Positions 38,301-47,317 of a stretch of DNA of 64,000 bases are shown piece after piece. This stretch comes from Arthrobacter sp. 35W (GTDB taxonomy: Bacteria; Actinomycetota; Actinomycetes; Actinomycetales; Micrococcaceae). The translations under genes and the position numbers were made by a program. The DNA lies in NCBI RefSeq assembly GCF_000482545.1, contig NZ_KI519454.1:2640954-2704953 (forward strand). The letters run 5' to 3'. The notes beneath the pieces are model-generated. The model was not told where the DNA came from. It saw nothing but the letters and a program-made list of their open reading frames with translations, and did no database searches. Position 1 is the first letter of the stretch; the number at the start of each line of letters is the position of its first letter.

Positions 38301-38702
38301 CGGACCGCTGAGCAGCCGCGGCGCCCGCTCAACGTGCGGCAGCCTGCCCTCCACCTTGGCCCGGCGCAGCACGTCAAAGGCATAGGAGGCCCAGGTGCGG
38401 GCCGGGGAGATGCTCAGCGACCGGTTCAGCCGGGCACTGAGCGCGTCGCGGAGCCGGGCGGCCGCAAGGCGGGACGGACCCAGCAGCAGCACGCCGGCCG
38501 GGTCCACGCCGTCGTGCTCAATCCTCTTGACGGCAGCCTCGACAAGAACGGTGGACTTGCCCGTCCCCGGGGCGCCCCAAATGAGGGCCGGGCCGCTGCC
38601 CGGAGCCAGTCCGACGACGGCGCGCTGGTCCGCAGAGAGGTCCGGCGCATGCAGAACGACGGCGGCCGGCGCGGACAGGGCCAGCGTGGGTGCAGAACTC
38701 AT
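35319..38702 (-). CDS. adnA: AdnA-like helicase-nuclease subunit
   Basis: 1127-aa partner of AdnB. Walker A GAPGTGKSTVLVEAA near residue 45; Walker B reads LILVDDIQEANQ, with Asp in place of the usual catalytic Glu, consistent with a subordinate motor. The C-terminal nuclease contains GQVDRLELDSHGNLVVIDLKTG and QLGAYQAAV. Three cysteines near the end (Cys1110, Cys1116, Cys1119; C-x5-C-x2-C) may, with an upstream Cys, hold an iron-sulfur cluster as known for AddB. A Pro/Gly-rich insertion at about 350-425 is unusual. Overlaps the alkyltransferase-like gene by 4 nt upstream, forming a three-gene repair operon. Confidence 0.92.
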   Translation of the reverse strand: MSSAPTLALSAPAAVVLHAPDLSADQRAVVGLAPGSGPALIWGAPGTGKSTVLVEAAVKRIEHDGVDPAGVLLLGPSRLAAARLRDALSARLNRSLSISPARTWASYAFDVLRRAKVEGRLPHVERAPRLLSGPEQDLIIKELLDGHRLGLGKAPAWPADLHDALGTRGFRQEVRQLFDRVIEYGLDPAELARLGVENARPDWVAAASLYGEYRDVVDWGKSGSFDPAGIITAVTTLFSQDPEYLALERERLQLILVDDIQEANQAVHDLLSLLGRGKDVLATASPDTVVQGFRGARPDLAGTVRDHLADPATGTTVGEFVLRTSHRMDPELAASWGAVAAKISQTRGGHKARQLVWEPAPSASTAAVGTDPGTVDDGSRPGGPAAGLVPEQAEPDMASVPEGGTTADGSEPAGPVHPHPPKEPTVTVHLVASEVHELRLVAERILDLQHWQGYELGQIAVIVRTGGHLAALQRYLSGQGIPVKVPVAENPVRDEAAVRPLLDAFKVSLDPSLLDAEMAVSLLTSRLGRSTTIHLRRLRQALRRAELGSGGGRESDSLLVDALLDPANLAHLGWEASNAARLAAMLAAGRTAVAEPGANAETVLWALWSTADCSDTWAAQAIKGGPAGIRADRDLDAIMALFQTAERYVDQLPGSSPQQFLEYLLSQDLPMDTLAARAQRSDAVEILTPASAAGREWPVVIVAGLQEGVWPNTRLRGELLGSQLLVDVAERGAAAARQVDAAARLREIRYDELRSFAAAISRATERLICTAASSHELQPSQFLDLVSPWIPSNGQENRPVEQVSRPMTLRSLVPELRQESEANADPEAARVLAVLAAEGIPGAHPDSWWGVAPLSSTDPLAAEGEAVNVSPSKVEAVHKSPLNWFIKAAGGEEATDFARSLGTLIHAIAQDLPEAAGHEYLEELARRWPQLGMPDTWESRADFARAQEMVRKMALYVLDMRAHGRSLLAVEADFSVDLPGGSHIARLKGQVDRLELDSHGNLVVIDLKTGRNKPAAKELEQHPQLGAYQAAVNAGAFTGIDGAPAGAVSGGAALAPLGDSTKGMKTQDQAPLQDDDDWALKLVHEAAELMAGAEFEARHDAGASGFGGGCAVPEICPLCTEGKQVTE

Positions 38703-39136
38703 GAGTCCACTTCATCATGCGGGACCGACATTGCGGCGCCGTCCGCACCGGTTTCGCCGGGCTCCGCGGCGAGGGCGGCCCGCATGGCATCGGCCACCGC
38801 GTCCAGGGCCGCGAAATCCTCCTCGGCGGGATTCCACCGCGCCGTGCGCATGTCCACGCGCCAGGAGGCATCCGCCCCCGTGGTCTTGCCACGCAGCGGC
38901 GTGCCCTCCAGCCGGTAGCTGGCCAGCGCCCGCTCGTCGTGCCCCGCCGGCGGCTGGCCGCCGGCCCGGATCACCCGCCACCACGCAACGGCGCTGCCAT
39001 AGTGCGACATCACCGAGCCCACCTGGCGCGGGCCGCCGGATTCCAAGAGCACAGCAATGTCCCCGTAGGACAGAACATGCCCGGCGGGGATCAGGTCCGC
39101 CACGGACAAAACCGCATCAATATAGGCCGTGCGCAT
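38699..39136 (-). CDS. Alkyltransferase-like (ATL) DNA-damage recognition protein
   Basis: 145-aa MGMT/Ogt-fold protein. The fold signature IPAGHVLSYGDIAVLLESGGPRQVGSVM is intact, but the active-site PCHRV motif reads AWWRVIRAGG, so the methyl-accepting cysteine is replaced by Trp. Such ATL proteins bind O6-alkylguanine and pass lesions to other repair systems. A 45-residue Ala/Glu-rich tail follows the domain. TACTGT lies 7 nt before the ATG at 39136, suggesting a leaderless transcript that continues into adnA and adnB, which links lesion sensing with break processing. Confidence 0.9.
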   Translation of the reverse strand: MRTAYIDAVLSVADLIPAGHVLSYGDIAVLLESGGPRQVGSVMSHYGSAVAWWRVIRAGGQPPAGHDERALASYRLEGTPLRGKTTGADASWRVDMRTARWNPAEEDFAALDAVADAMRAALAAEPGETGADGAAMSVPHDEVDS

Positions 39137-39193
39137 GGGTACAACAGTACTGAGCGCACGCACGATGTCCGCCCCTGCCGGTACCGTGATGGG

Positions 39194-39877
39194 ATGAGCA
39201 ATTGGAATACAGGGGCACGGGCAGCATTCGACGTCGAAACCACCGGGCGGGATCCCCGCCAGGCACGGCTGGTGACGGCGTCCATCGTGGTGGTCGACGG
39301 CGATGGCCGCACCACCGACGAGCACGAATGGCTTGCCAACCCCGGCGTCGAGATCCCGGCCGAAGTGACGGCCATCCACGGCGTCAGCACGGCCCACGCC
39401 GTCGAGCATGGACTTCCCGTGGCCCGGGTGCTGGCCGAGATCGGCGCCGTCCTGGCGGATCTCTTTGCCCAGGGCATTCCCGTCATTGCCTACAACGCCA
39501 GCTACGACTTCACCGTGCTGTCCGCCGAGTCCGCCCGCCACGGCGTCCCGGCCGTGGATGCCTCGCTGGTCATCGATCCCTACATCTGCAACAAGCAGGT
39601 GGACAAGTACCGCCGCGGCAGCCGCACGCTCGGCGCCCTGTGCCAGGAGTACGGCGTCGCCCTGGAGGATGCCCACACCTCCGCGGCCGATGCCCTGGCC
39701 ACCATCCGCCTGGCCGAGGCGCTGGCCTCGAAGTACCCGGTCCTTGCCGTGGATGCCGCCACCCTGCACCACCAGCAGATCGGCTGGGCCAAGGCCCAGG
39801 CCGCGGACTTCCAAAGCTACCTGCGCCGGACCAAGCCGGAGGCCGTGATCGAGGGCGACTGGCCCGTTCTGCCCTAG
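39194..39877 (+). CDS. DEDDh 3'-5' exonuclease (DnaQ/epsilon family)
   Basis: 227-aa exonuclease of the DNA polymerase III epsilon fold. Exo I FDVETTG (residues 12-18), Exo II NASYDFTVL (about 102-110) and Exo III HTSAADALAT (about 161-170; His and Asp) give the DEDDh set. No BRCT or UvrC-like extension. It could proofread or act on its own in repair; the stand-alone domain and location beside the repair operon favour the latter. TACCGT lies 6 nt before the ATG, predicting a leaderless transcript. Divergent from the ATL/adnA/adnB operon. Confidence 0.9.
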   Translation: MSNWNTGARAAFDVETTGRDPRQARLVTASIVVVDGDGRTTDEHEWLANPGVEIPAEVTAIHGVSTAHAVEHGLPVARVLAEIGAVLADLFAQGIPVIAYNASYDFTVLSAESARHGVPAVDASLVIDPYICNKQVDKYRRGSRTLGALCQEYGVALEDAHTSAADALATIRLAEALASKYPVLAVDAATLHHQQIGWAKAQAADFQSYLRRTKPEAVIEGDWPVLP

Positions 39878-40240
39878 GGTTCAACCGCTGCGCCGGGCCC
39901 CAAAATGGGCCCGGCGGACGACTTATTCAAATGAATGAGAGCCAAGTCACATTCTTTTAGCCTGCCGCAGACACTCCGGGGTGCCGCCGATCATTCCGCT
40001 GCAAACCGATGTTCACCTGCGCAACCGGGCCGGGGCGCCAATTTTGCTGCACATTCTTCATCAAATCAGCGTCTTTGACGTTAATGATTCATCCCAAACG
40101 GCCATTCGGGCGGGATGACATAATTTAGTTCGACAGGTCGAGTTCTGGTAATGCCGCGCGTCTTGGCTCAGGCCTCCCTGCCTCGTGAACCCCACACATG
40201 GAAACCATGGACCGGGGACCTTTATGAAAGTGATTGTTTG
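39878..40240. other. Intergenic region with terminator and importer promoter
   Basis: 363 bp without a gene. The first part holds a GCCGGGCCC/GGGCCCGGC stem (39892-39915). The rest is relatively AT-rich; CATAAT at 40119-40124 is a fair -10 box for the amino-acid importer, giving a leader of about 110 nt. No -35 of good quality is seen. Confidence 0.5.
39892..39915 (+). terminator. Stem-loop terminator after the exonuclease gene
   Basis: Perfect 9-bp arms (39892-39900 with 39907-39915), loop CAAAAT, no T-run after it. Confidence 0.65.
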
Positions 40241-41173
40241 ATGAAAAACAAAGCCCTGAAGTGGCTCGCAGCGGCCCCCGTGGCCGTTGCCCTCGCCTTC
40301 TCCCTGGCCGCATGCGGCAGCACCGGCGCTGACAGCAGCTCCACGACCACCACCGACGCCCTGGCCGGCAGCGACCAGGTCTCGCTGGACCGCTACACCA
40401 CCAAAGATGTCGTCCCGCTGGACAAGATCGACAAGGCCGCACTTGGCCTGATCGTCCCGGGCACCATCACCGTTGGCACCCTCTCCGACGCCCCGCCGAA
40501 CATCTTCATCGACAAGGATGGCAAGTTCACGGGCTACGACAACGAGCTGCTGCGCGCCATCGGCGACAAGCTGGGCCTGAAGGTGGAGTTCAAGTCCACC
40601 GATTTCTCGGCTCTGCTGGCCCAGGTCCAGAACAAGCAGTTCGACGTCGGATCCTCCTCGATCTCCACCACGGACAAGCGCCGGGAGAACGTCGGCTTCA
40701 CCAACGGCTACGACTTCGGCTACATGGCCGTTGTGGCGAAGACCGATGGAACCGTCAAGGGTTTCAAGGACCTGACCAAGGACACCCGCATCGCCGTCGT
40801 CCAGGGCACCGTCCAGGATGACTACGTCACCAACACCCTGAAGCTGGAAGCCGTCCGCTTCCCGGACTACAACACGGCATACTCCAACGTGAAGAACGGC
40901 CAGGTCGACGCCTGGGTCGCTCCGTCCCAGCAGGCAACCGGCCAGGTCAAGGAAGGCGACGGCACCGTCATCGCCGAGTCCGTGGTCAACACGCAGAACT
41001 TCACCGCCTACGCCGTGAACTCGAACAACAAGGCACTCGTCGATGCCCTGAACTCCGGCCTGGACGCAGTCATTGCCGATGGCACCTGGTCCAAGCTGAC
41101 CAAGGAGTGGTACCCGACCCGCGAGACCCCCGCAACGTGGTCGCCGGGCTCGAAGGCCGTCAAGGTACCGTAA
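40241..41173 (+). CDS. Polar amino-acid (glutamate-type) ABC transporter binding lipoprotein
   Basis: 310-aa extracellular substrate-binding lipoprotein of the SBP_bac_3 family. Signal peptide MKNKALKWLAAAPVAVALAF leads to the lipobox SLAAC, Cys25. The mature domain has the family features TVGTLSDAPPNIF, GKFTGYDNELLRAIGDKLGLKVEF and QFDVGSSSISTTDKRRENVGFTNGY. Ligand class is polar amino acid; exact specificity is not readable. Start ATG 40241 has GAAAG upstream. Followed within 10 bp by the permease and then the ATPase, a complete importer operon. Confidence 0.92.
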   Translation: MKNKALKWLAAAPVAVALAFSLAACGSTGADSSSTTTTDALAGSDQVSLDRYTTKDVVPLDKIDKAALGLIVPGTITVGTLSDAPPNIFIDKDGKFTGYDNELLRAIGDKLGLKVEFKSTDFSALLAQVQNKQFDVGSSSISTTDKRRENVGFTNGYDFGYMAVVAKTDGTVKGFKDLTKDTRIAVVQGTVQDDYVTNTLKLEAVRFPDYNTAYSNVKNGQVDAWVAPSQQATGQVKEGDGTVIAESVVNTQNFTAYAVNSNNKALVDALNSGLDAVIADGTWSKLTKEWYPTRETPATWSPGSKAVKVP

Positions 41174-41182
41174 GGCCGACGC

Positions 41183-41947
41183 ATGGATGCATTCGAGCAG
41201 TTCCTTAAAACATTCTTCGACTGGAAGGCCATGGGAGAGGTTGTTCCCCACCTCCTCACGGTCGGCCTGCCCAATACGCTGATCCTTGCCGTCTCATCGG
41301 GCATCCTGGGCTGCATTTTCGGCCTTCTCCTTGCCGTGATGGGAATTTCCCGGAACCGGGTTGCCCGCTGGATCGCCCGTGTGTACACGGACGTCCTCCG
41401 CGGCCTGCCGGCCATCCTGGTCATCCTGGTCATTGGCATTGGCATGGGCCCGGTGTTCCGCATCATGACCGGCAGCACCAACCCGTACCCGCTGGGCATT
41501 CTGGCCTTGACCTTGATGGCCACGGCGTACATTGGTGAAATCTTCCGGTCCGGAATTCAGAGTGTGGAAAAGGGACAGCTCGAAGCATCACGTGCTCTGG
41601 GCTTCAGCTACAGCTCCGCCATGGTCCTGGTGGTCATCCCCCAGGGCATCCGCCGTGTGCTGCCCGCACTGGTCAACCAGCTGATCCACTTGATCAAGGA
41701 CTCGTCCCTGATCTACATGCTCGGCCTGCTGACCAGCCAGCGCGAGATCTTCCGCATCGGCAACGACGCGGCTGCCAACTCCGGCAACCTTTCGCCCCTG
41801 GTCGCCGCCGGCGTCCTGTACCTGCTGATGACGGTGCCGCTGACGCACGTCGTGAACTACATGGACAAGCGCATGCGTGAAGGCAAGACGCAAAAGGTTG
41901 AGCCGGACGAGGCGGCAGCAATTATCGGAAAGGGCGCCAAGGCATGA
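41183..41947 (+). CDS. Polar amino-acid ABC transporter permease
   Basis: 254-aa HisM/GlnP-type permease with about five transmembrane helices. The opening [30 protein letters not shown] and the EAA loop [30 protein letters not shown] are characteristic. A single permease gene implies a homodimeric channel. Ten bp after the binding-protein gene and overlapping the ATPase gene by 4 nt. The C-terminal tail is charged ([19 protein letters not shown]). Confidence 0.93.
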   Translation: MDAFEQFLKTFFDWKAMGEVVPHLLTVGLPNTLILAVSSGILGCIFGLLLAVMGISRNRVARWIARVYTDVLRGLPAILVILVIGIGMGPVFRIMTGSTNPYPLGILALTLMATAYIGEIFRSGIQSVEKGQLEASRALGFSYSSAMVLVVIPQGIRRVLPALVNQLIHLIKDSSLIYMLGLLTSQREIFRIGNDAAANSGNLSPLVAAGVLYLLMTVPLTHVVNYMDKRMREGKTQKVEPDEAAAIIGKGAKA

Positions 41948-42681
41948 GCGAATTTTCGTCGGGTACCCTGACCGCTAAGAACATCCACCTCTCCTTCGGG
42001 TCCAACCACGTCCTCCGCGGCATCGACCTGCACGTCCCCCAGGGCACCACGGCCTCCGTGATCGGCCCCTCGGGCTCCGGCAAGTCGACGCTGCTGCGCG
42101 TGATGAACCGGCTGATCGAGCCCGAGCAGGGCGACATTCTGCTCGACGGCCGCTCGGTCCTGAACGACAATCCGGATGAGCTGCGCCGCCGCATCGGCAT
42201 GGTGTTCCAGCAATTCAACCTGTTCCCGCACAAGACAGTGCTGGACAACGTTTCACTGGCACTGCGCAAGATCCGCAAGATGCCCAAGGACCAGGCAAAT
42301 GCCGAGGCCCTGGCGCAGCTGGATCTGGTGGGGCTCAAGCACAAGGCGGACGCCCGTCCGGCCAACCTCTCCGGTGGCCAGATGCAGCGTGTGGCCATCG
42401 CCCGCGCGCTGGCCATGAAGCCCGAGGTCATGTTCTTCGACGAGGCCACGTCCGCACTGGATCCTGAACTGGTCAAGGGCATCCTGGCCCTCATGACCGA
42501 TCTGGCCAAGGGCGGCATGACCATGGTGGTGGTGACCCACGAGATGGGCTTCAGCCGCAACGTCTCCGACACGGTCACCTTCATGGACGGCGGTGTCGTG
42601 GTCGAAAGCGGACACCCGGACCAGATCTTCGGTGCTCCCAAGACCGAACGTCTGCAGAACTTCCTCTCGGACGTTCTCTAG
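41944..42681 (+). CDS. Polar amino-acid ABC transporter ATP-binding protein
   Basis: 245-aa GlnQ-type ATPase. Walker [16 protein letters not shown] near residue 40, Q-loop [13 protein letters not shown], signature [15 protein letters not shown] near 143, Walker [16 protein letters not shown]-loop THEMGF. The length is exactly that of the family. Start overlaps the permease stop. Transcription ends at the terminator group at 42814-42970. Confidence 0.95.
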   Translation: MSEFSSGTLTAKNIHLSFGSNHVLRGIDLHVPQGTTASVIGPSGSGKSTLLRVMNRLIEPEQGDILLDGRSVLNDNPDELRRRIGMVFQQFNLFPHKTVLDNVSLALRKIRKMPKDQANAEALAQLDLVGLKHKADARPANLSGGQMQRVAIARALAMKPEVMFFDEATSALDPELVKGILALMTDLAKGGMTMVVVTHEMGFSRNVSDTVTFMDGGVVVESGHPDQIFGAPKTERLQNFLSDVL

Positions 42682-42813
42682 CCGCATCGGGCGGCAGGCG
42701 GGCGGCAGGTTCGGCAATTTCCCGGCGACTGTGGCACCAGGCCGCAAGCGGCCACGTGCCCCTTGACGTCGCCTACGGAAAATGCTGCCCTGCCGCAGCC
42801 GTAGACCCATCCC

Positions 42814-42853
42814 AAAGGACGACGGCGCAACCCACGTTGCGCCGTCGTCCTTT
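42814..42853 (+). terminator. Strong stem-loop terminator of the importer operon
   Basis: Perfect 18-bp arms (42814-42831 with 42836-42853) and loop CCAC, ending in TTT on the plus strand. Confidence 0.85.
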
Positions 42854-42865
42854 GCGTTTAACGTT

Positions 42866-42970
42866 TGGCTGCGGCAGCCAGGACGCCGATTCCCTTTCAT
42901 GACGCAACCGTGGACGCGTCATGAAAGGGGAACGGCGTCCCCGGTGGAATGAACCACCGGGGACGCCGTT
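42866..42970. repeat. Composite of three alternative hairpins between convergent operons
   Basis: Small hairpin TGGCTGC-G-GCAGCCA (42866-42880); then arm A (42881-42905) pairs with arm B (42916-42940) at 23 of 25 positions; and the end of arm B (42931-42947) pairs perfectly over 17 bp with arm C (42954-42970). Arm B can therefore pair with A or with C but not both. Probably terminates both the importer operon and the hem operon. Confidence 0.75.
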
Positions 42971-42988
42971 TCCATCAGTGCATCAACG

Positions 42989-44296
<1,308 letters not shown>

Positions 44297-44324
44297 AGGT
44301 CCATTCTTTCAAATCATTGCTGCG

Positions 44325-44393
44325 AAAATCGCGCCCCTTCGTAAGAATCGCGGGTGGTAATCCGGCGCGATTCTTACGATCAGGCGCGATTTT
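44325..44393. repeat. Long interrupted palindrome between hemB and hemL
   Basis: Outer arms AAAATCGCGCC/GGCGCGATTTT (44325-44335 with 44383-44393) and inner 13-bp arms (44340-44352 with 44366-44378), separated by symmetrical 4-nt internal loops. Lies inside an apparent same-strand operon, where a terminator would cut hemL expression. Confidence 0.75.
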
Positions 44394-44402
44394 GGAAAGG
44401 GG

Positions 44403-45383
44403 TTAGGGGTTGCGGAGCCAGCCGGCCAGCTCGGCCGCCCAGTAGGTGAGGATCATGTTGGCGCCGGCGCGCTTGATGCCCAGCACTGACTCCTCGATGG
44501 CCTTGCGGCGGTCGATCCAGCCGTTCGCAGCGGCGGCCTCGATCATCGCGTACTCGCCGGAGATCTGGTAGGCGGCCACCGGCACCGGCGACATGGCGGC
44601 GACGTCGGCCAGCACGTCCAGGTAGCTCATGGCCGGCTTCACCATCACCATGTCGGCACCCTCTTCGAGGTCCAGCTCCACCTCCAGCATCGCCTCGCGG
44701 CGGTTGGCGGCATCCATCTGGTAGGTGCGGCGGTCCCCCTTCAACTGCGAGTCCACGGCCTCGCGGAAGGGTCCGTAGAAGGCGGAGGCGTACTTGGCGG
44801 CGTAGGCCAGCACCGCAACGTCCTGGAATCCGGCGGCGTCCAGGGCCTGGCGGATCACGGCGATCTGGCCGTCCATCATGCCCGAGGGCCCGAGCACGTG
44901 GGCGCCGGCCTCGGCCTGGGCCACGGCCATCTCGGCGTAGACGGCCAGCGTGGCATCGTTGTCCACGGAGCCGTCGGCGGCCAGCACACCGCAGTGCCCG
45001 TGGTCGGTGAACTCGTCCAGGCAGACATCGCTCATCACCACCAGATCGTCGCCGACGGCGGCCCGGACGTCGCGGATGGCCTTGTTCAGCACGCCGTTGG
45101 GGTCCAGCGAGGCGGAGCCGACGGCGTCGCGCACGGCCGGGATGCCGAAGAGCATGATGCCGCCCAGGCCCAGATCGCGGGCCTCGAGGGCCGCCGCGAC
45201 CAGCGATTCGCTGGTGTGCTGGACGACGCCGGGCATCGAGGTGATCGGCTTGGGCTCCGTCAGGTCCTCGCGGATGAACATGGGGAGGATCAGCTCCGCG
45301 GCGTTCACACGGTGCTCGGCCACCAGGCGGCGCAGCGCGGGTGTGCTGCGCAGGCGGCGGGGGCGGTGGTGGGGAAAGGTCAC
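44403..45383 (-). CDS. hemB: Delta-aminolevulinic acid dehydratase (porphobilinogen synthase)
   Basis: 326-aa enzyme joining two 5-aminolevulinates into porphobilinogen. The catalytic lysines sit in [17 protein letters not shown] and [11 protein letters not shown]. The metal loop reads [14 protein letters not shown]: two of three zinc cysteines are kept and the middle one is Asp, a hybrid between zinc and magnesium types. GTG start at 45383 with AAGGAG five nt upstream. 36 bp after hemD on the same strand. Confidence 0.96.
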   Translation of the reverse strand: MTFPHHRPRRLRSTPALRRLVAEHRVNAAELILPMFIREDLTEPKPITSMPGVVQHTSESLVAAALEARDLGLGGIMLFGIPAVRDAVGSASLDPNGVLNKAIRDVRAAVGDDLVVMSDVCLDEFTDHGHCGVLAADGSVDNDATLAVYAEMAVAQAEAGAHVLGPSGMMDGQIAVIRQALDAAGFQDVAVLAYAAKYASAFYGPFREAVDSQLKGDRRTYQMDAANRREAMLEVELDLEEGADMVMVKPAMSYLDVLADVAAMSPVPVAAYQISGEYAMIEAAAANGWIDRRKAIEESVLGIKRAGANMILTYWAAELAGWLRNP

Positions 45384-45419
45384 TGAGGCTCCTTGGTGGT
45401 TCGGGAATTCCAGGTGGAT

Positions 45420-46316
45420 CTACGGGTTGCGGCGGGCGCGGACCAGGGCGTCCACGATGCCGGCCGGGGTGGGGTGCGTGGCGGTTTCGGCAACGTGCAT
45501 GCCCAGCCGCACCGACTCGGCCCGGGTGGGCTGGCCAATCACAATGAGCTGGCAGCTGGCCGGCAAGGGGGCCAGCAGGGCGTGGATCCGCTGTGCCGCG
45601 CTGGACGACGCGGCGACGACGGCGTTGATGGCGCCGCTGCGGACCTCGGCTGCCGCTTCGGCCGGGGTGATCAGGATATGCTCCGCCGGATCGGATGAGG
45701 CGCTCTGGGGCGCGTTCTGCGGCTGCACAGTCCAGGCAGCGCTGGGAGCCAGCACCGCCGTCAGCCGGCGGCCCTCCGCAGCCGGATAGTCCACCGTCAC
45801 GTAGGCGTCCACGGCGTCGACATCGAAGCCCGCCGAGGCGATGCCTGATTCCAGACCCGGCTCGGCGAGGTTGGAGTGCGGCAGCAGGACGCGTCCGGAG
45901 CCGGCGGGCCACAGGGCCACCAGCCCATCCGCCGACTGCACGTCAACGGGTGCCAGCTCCACGGCCAGGCCCTCGGCCTCCAGAATCCGCCGCGAAGACG
46001 GACCAATGGTGGCGACCTTGGTGGCTGCGGGAACCAGTTCCGCCAGGGTGGTGGAATGCCCTGCGCACCACTGCTTCAGCGCGCGCACGGTGGTGATGGA
46101 GCTGACCACCAGCCACTGGTACTCCCCCGCAGCCAGACGCGCCAGCGCGGCGTCCAGGGCCCCGGCGTCGGGCGCCGTTTCGAAGTCGATCAGCGGCACC
46201 AGCACCGGCTCGGCCCCGGCGGCGGCCAAGGCATCCGCCAAAGCCCCCGCCCGGTCCCTGCTGCGCGTAATCGCCACCCGGAGTCCGGTCAGAGGCGCAT
46301 CAGGGCCGATACTCAT
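45420..46316 (-). CDS. hemD: Uroporphyrinogen-III synthase
   Basis: 298-aa enzyme that closes hydroxymethylbilane with ring-D inversion to uroporphyrinogen III. HemD sequences are poorly conserved; this one shows the opening LRVAITRSRDRAGALADALAAAGAEPVLVPLIDFE, a second-domain LLPHSNLAEPGLESGI and a late C-terminal SCQLIVIGQPTRAE, which fit. Assignment is strengthened by the ATGA overlap with hemC upstream and hemB downstream. Confidence 0.92.
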   Translation of the reverse strand: MSIGPDAPLTGLRVAITRSRDRAGALADALAAAGAEPVLVPLIDFETAPDAGALDAALARLAAGEYQWLVVSSITTVRALKQWCAGHSTTLAELVPAATKVATIGPSSRRILEAEGLAVELAPVDVQSADGLVALWPAGSGRVLLPHSNLAEPGLESGIASAGFDVDAVDAYVTVDYPAAEGRRLTAVLAPSAAWTVQPQNAPQSASSDPAEHILITPAEAAAEVRSGAINAVVAASSSAAQRIHALLAPLPASCQLIVIGQPTRAESVRLGMHVAETATHPTPAGIVDALVRARRNP

Positions 46317-47314
46317 TTGCCGCTGCCGGCCAAATCCGCCAGATCGCCGGCACCGTCGGCCAGGAGTTCCTCGGCCAGGTCGATGCCCAGCAGGGTCGCC
46401 CCCACTTCGGTCAGCCCGTCGGTGGCCTTCTTCTTGCGCAGCGTCTGGGTGCCGTCCAGCGAGCAGACCACGGACTCCAGGTACAGCATGCTGCCCTTGC
46501 GGTAGGCCAGCGTACCCACGGGAGCGCTGCAGCCGGCTTCAAGGCGGGCCAACAGCGCACGCTCGGCCGTCACGGCCAGGCGCGTGTCGACGTCGTCCAG
46601 CGCGGCCAGTGCCTGGGCCAGCACACCGGGTGTGCCGCCCAGCAGGCTGTTCGGTGCGTCCTGACTGCGGCATTCCACGGCCAGCGCACCCTGCCCGGGG
46701 GCCGGCAGCATCACGGAGGACTCGAAAAACTCGCTCACGGCGCCCGAGCGGCCGATCCGGGCCAATCCGGCGGCGGCCAGCACGACGGCGTCGAGGTCCC
46801 CGGTCTTGCCGGCAACCACCTCGGCCGCAGCGTTGCCCGGCAGGCCGGCGACGCGCGCCAGGCGGGTCTCCACGTTGCCGCGGATGTCCACCATCACCAG
46901 GTCCGGGCGGGCGGCCAGCAGCTGCGCGGCGCGGCGCGGCGAACCGGTGCCCACTCTCGATCCGGCCGGCAGGTCCGCGAAGGAGAGTCCGTCGCGGGCG
47001 CAGAGCGCGTCGCGGGCGTCCTCGCGGGCCGGGATGGCCGCGATGGACAGTCCCGGTGCAGCAGCGGTGGGAAGGTCCTTGAGCGAGTGCACGGCAATGT
47101 CCACGCGCTCGTCCAGCACGGCCTGGCGCAGCGCCGTGGCGAACACCCCGGTGCCGCCCATCTGGGACAGCGGGCCGGTGAGGATGTCCCCCTCGGTCTT
47201 GATTTCCACCAGCTCGATGCCAAAGCCGCCCACGGCGGAGAGCTTGTCCGCCGTCTGCTGGGTCTGGGTCAGGGCCAGCTTGGAGCCCCGGGTGCCAACT
47301 TTCACACTCTGCAT
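46313..47314 (-). CDS. hemC: Porphobilinogen deaminase (hydroxymethylbilane synthase)
   Basis: 333-aa enzyme polymerising four porphobilinogens. KVGTRGSKLALTQTQQTADKL is the standard N-terminus; HSLKDLPT contains the key acidic residue; the dipyrromethane cofactor cysteine lies in LLARLEAGCSAPVGTLA. Three nt after the ferrochelatase stop and overlapping hemD, so the operon is tight here. Confidence 0.97.
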   Translation of the reverse strand: MQSVKVGTRGSKLALTQTQQTADKLSAVGGFGIELVEIKTEGDILTGPLSQMGGTGVFATALRQAVLDERVDIAVHSLKDLPTAAAPGLSIAAIPAREDARDALCARDGLSFADLPAGSRVGTGSPRRAAQLLAARPDLVMVDIRGNVETRLARVAGLPGNAAAEVVAGKTGDLDAVVLAAAGLARIGRSGAVSEFFESSVMLPAPGQGALAVECRSQDAPNSLLGGTPGVLAQALAALDDVDTRLAVTAERALLARLEAGCSAPVGTLAYRKGSMLYLESVVCSLDGTQTLRKKKATDGLTEVGATLLGIDLAEELLADGAGDLADLAGSGK

Positions 47315-47317
47315 GGC

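Larger units (their letters stand above)
42682..42988. other. Convergent gap packed with inverted repeats
   Basis: 307 bp between the importer ATPase gene and hemL. No gene. The first 130 bp show no structure I can name; the rest is almost wholly stem-loops (separate entries). Confidence 0.6.
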
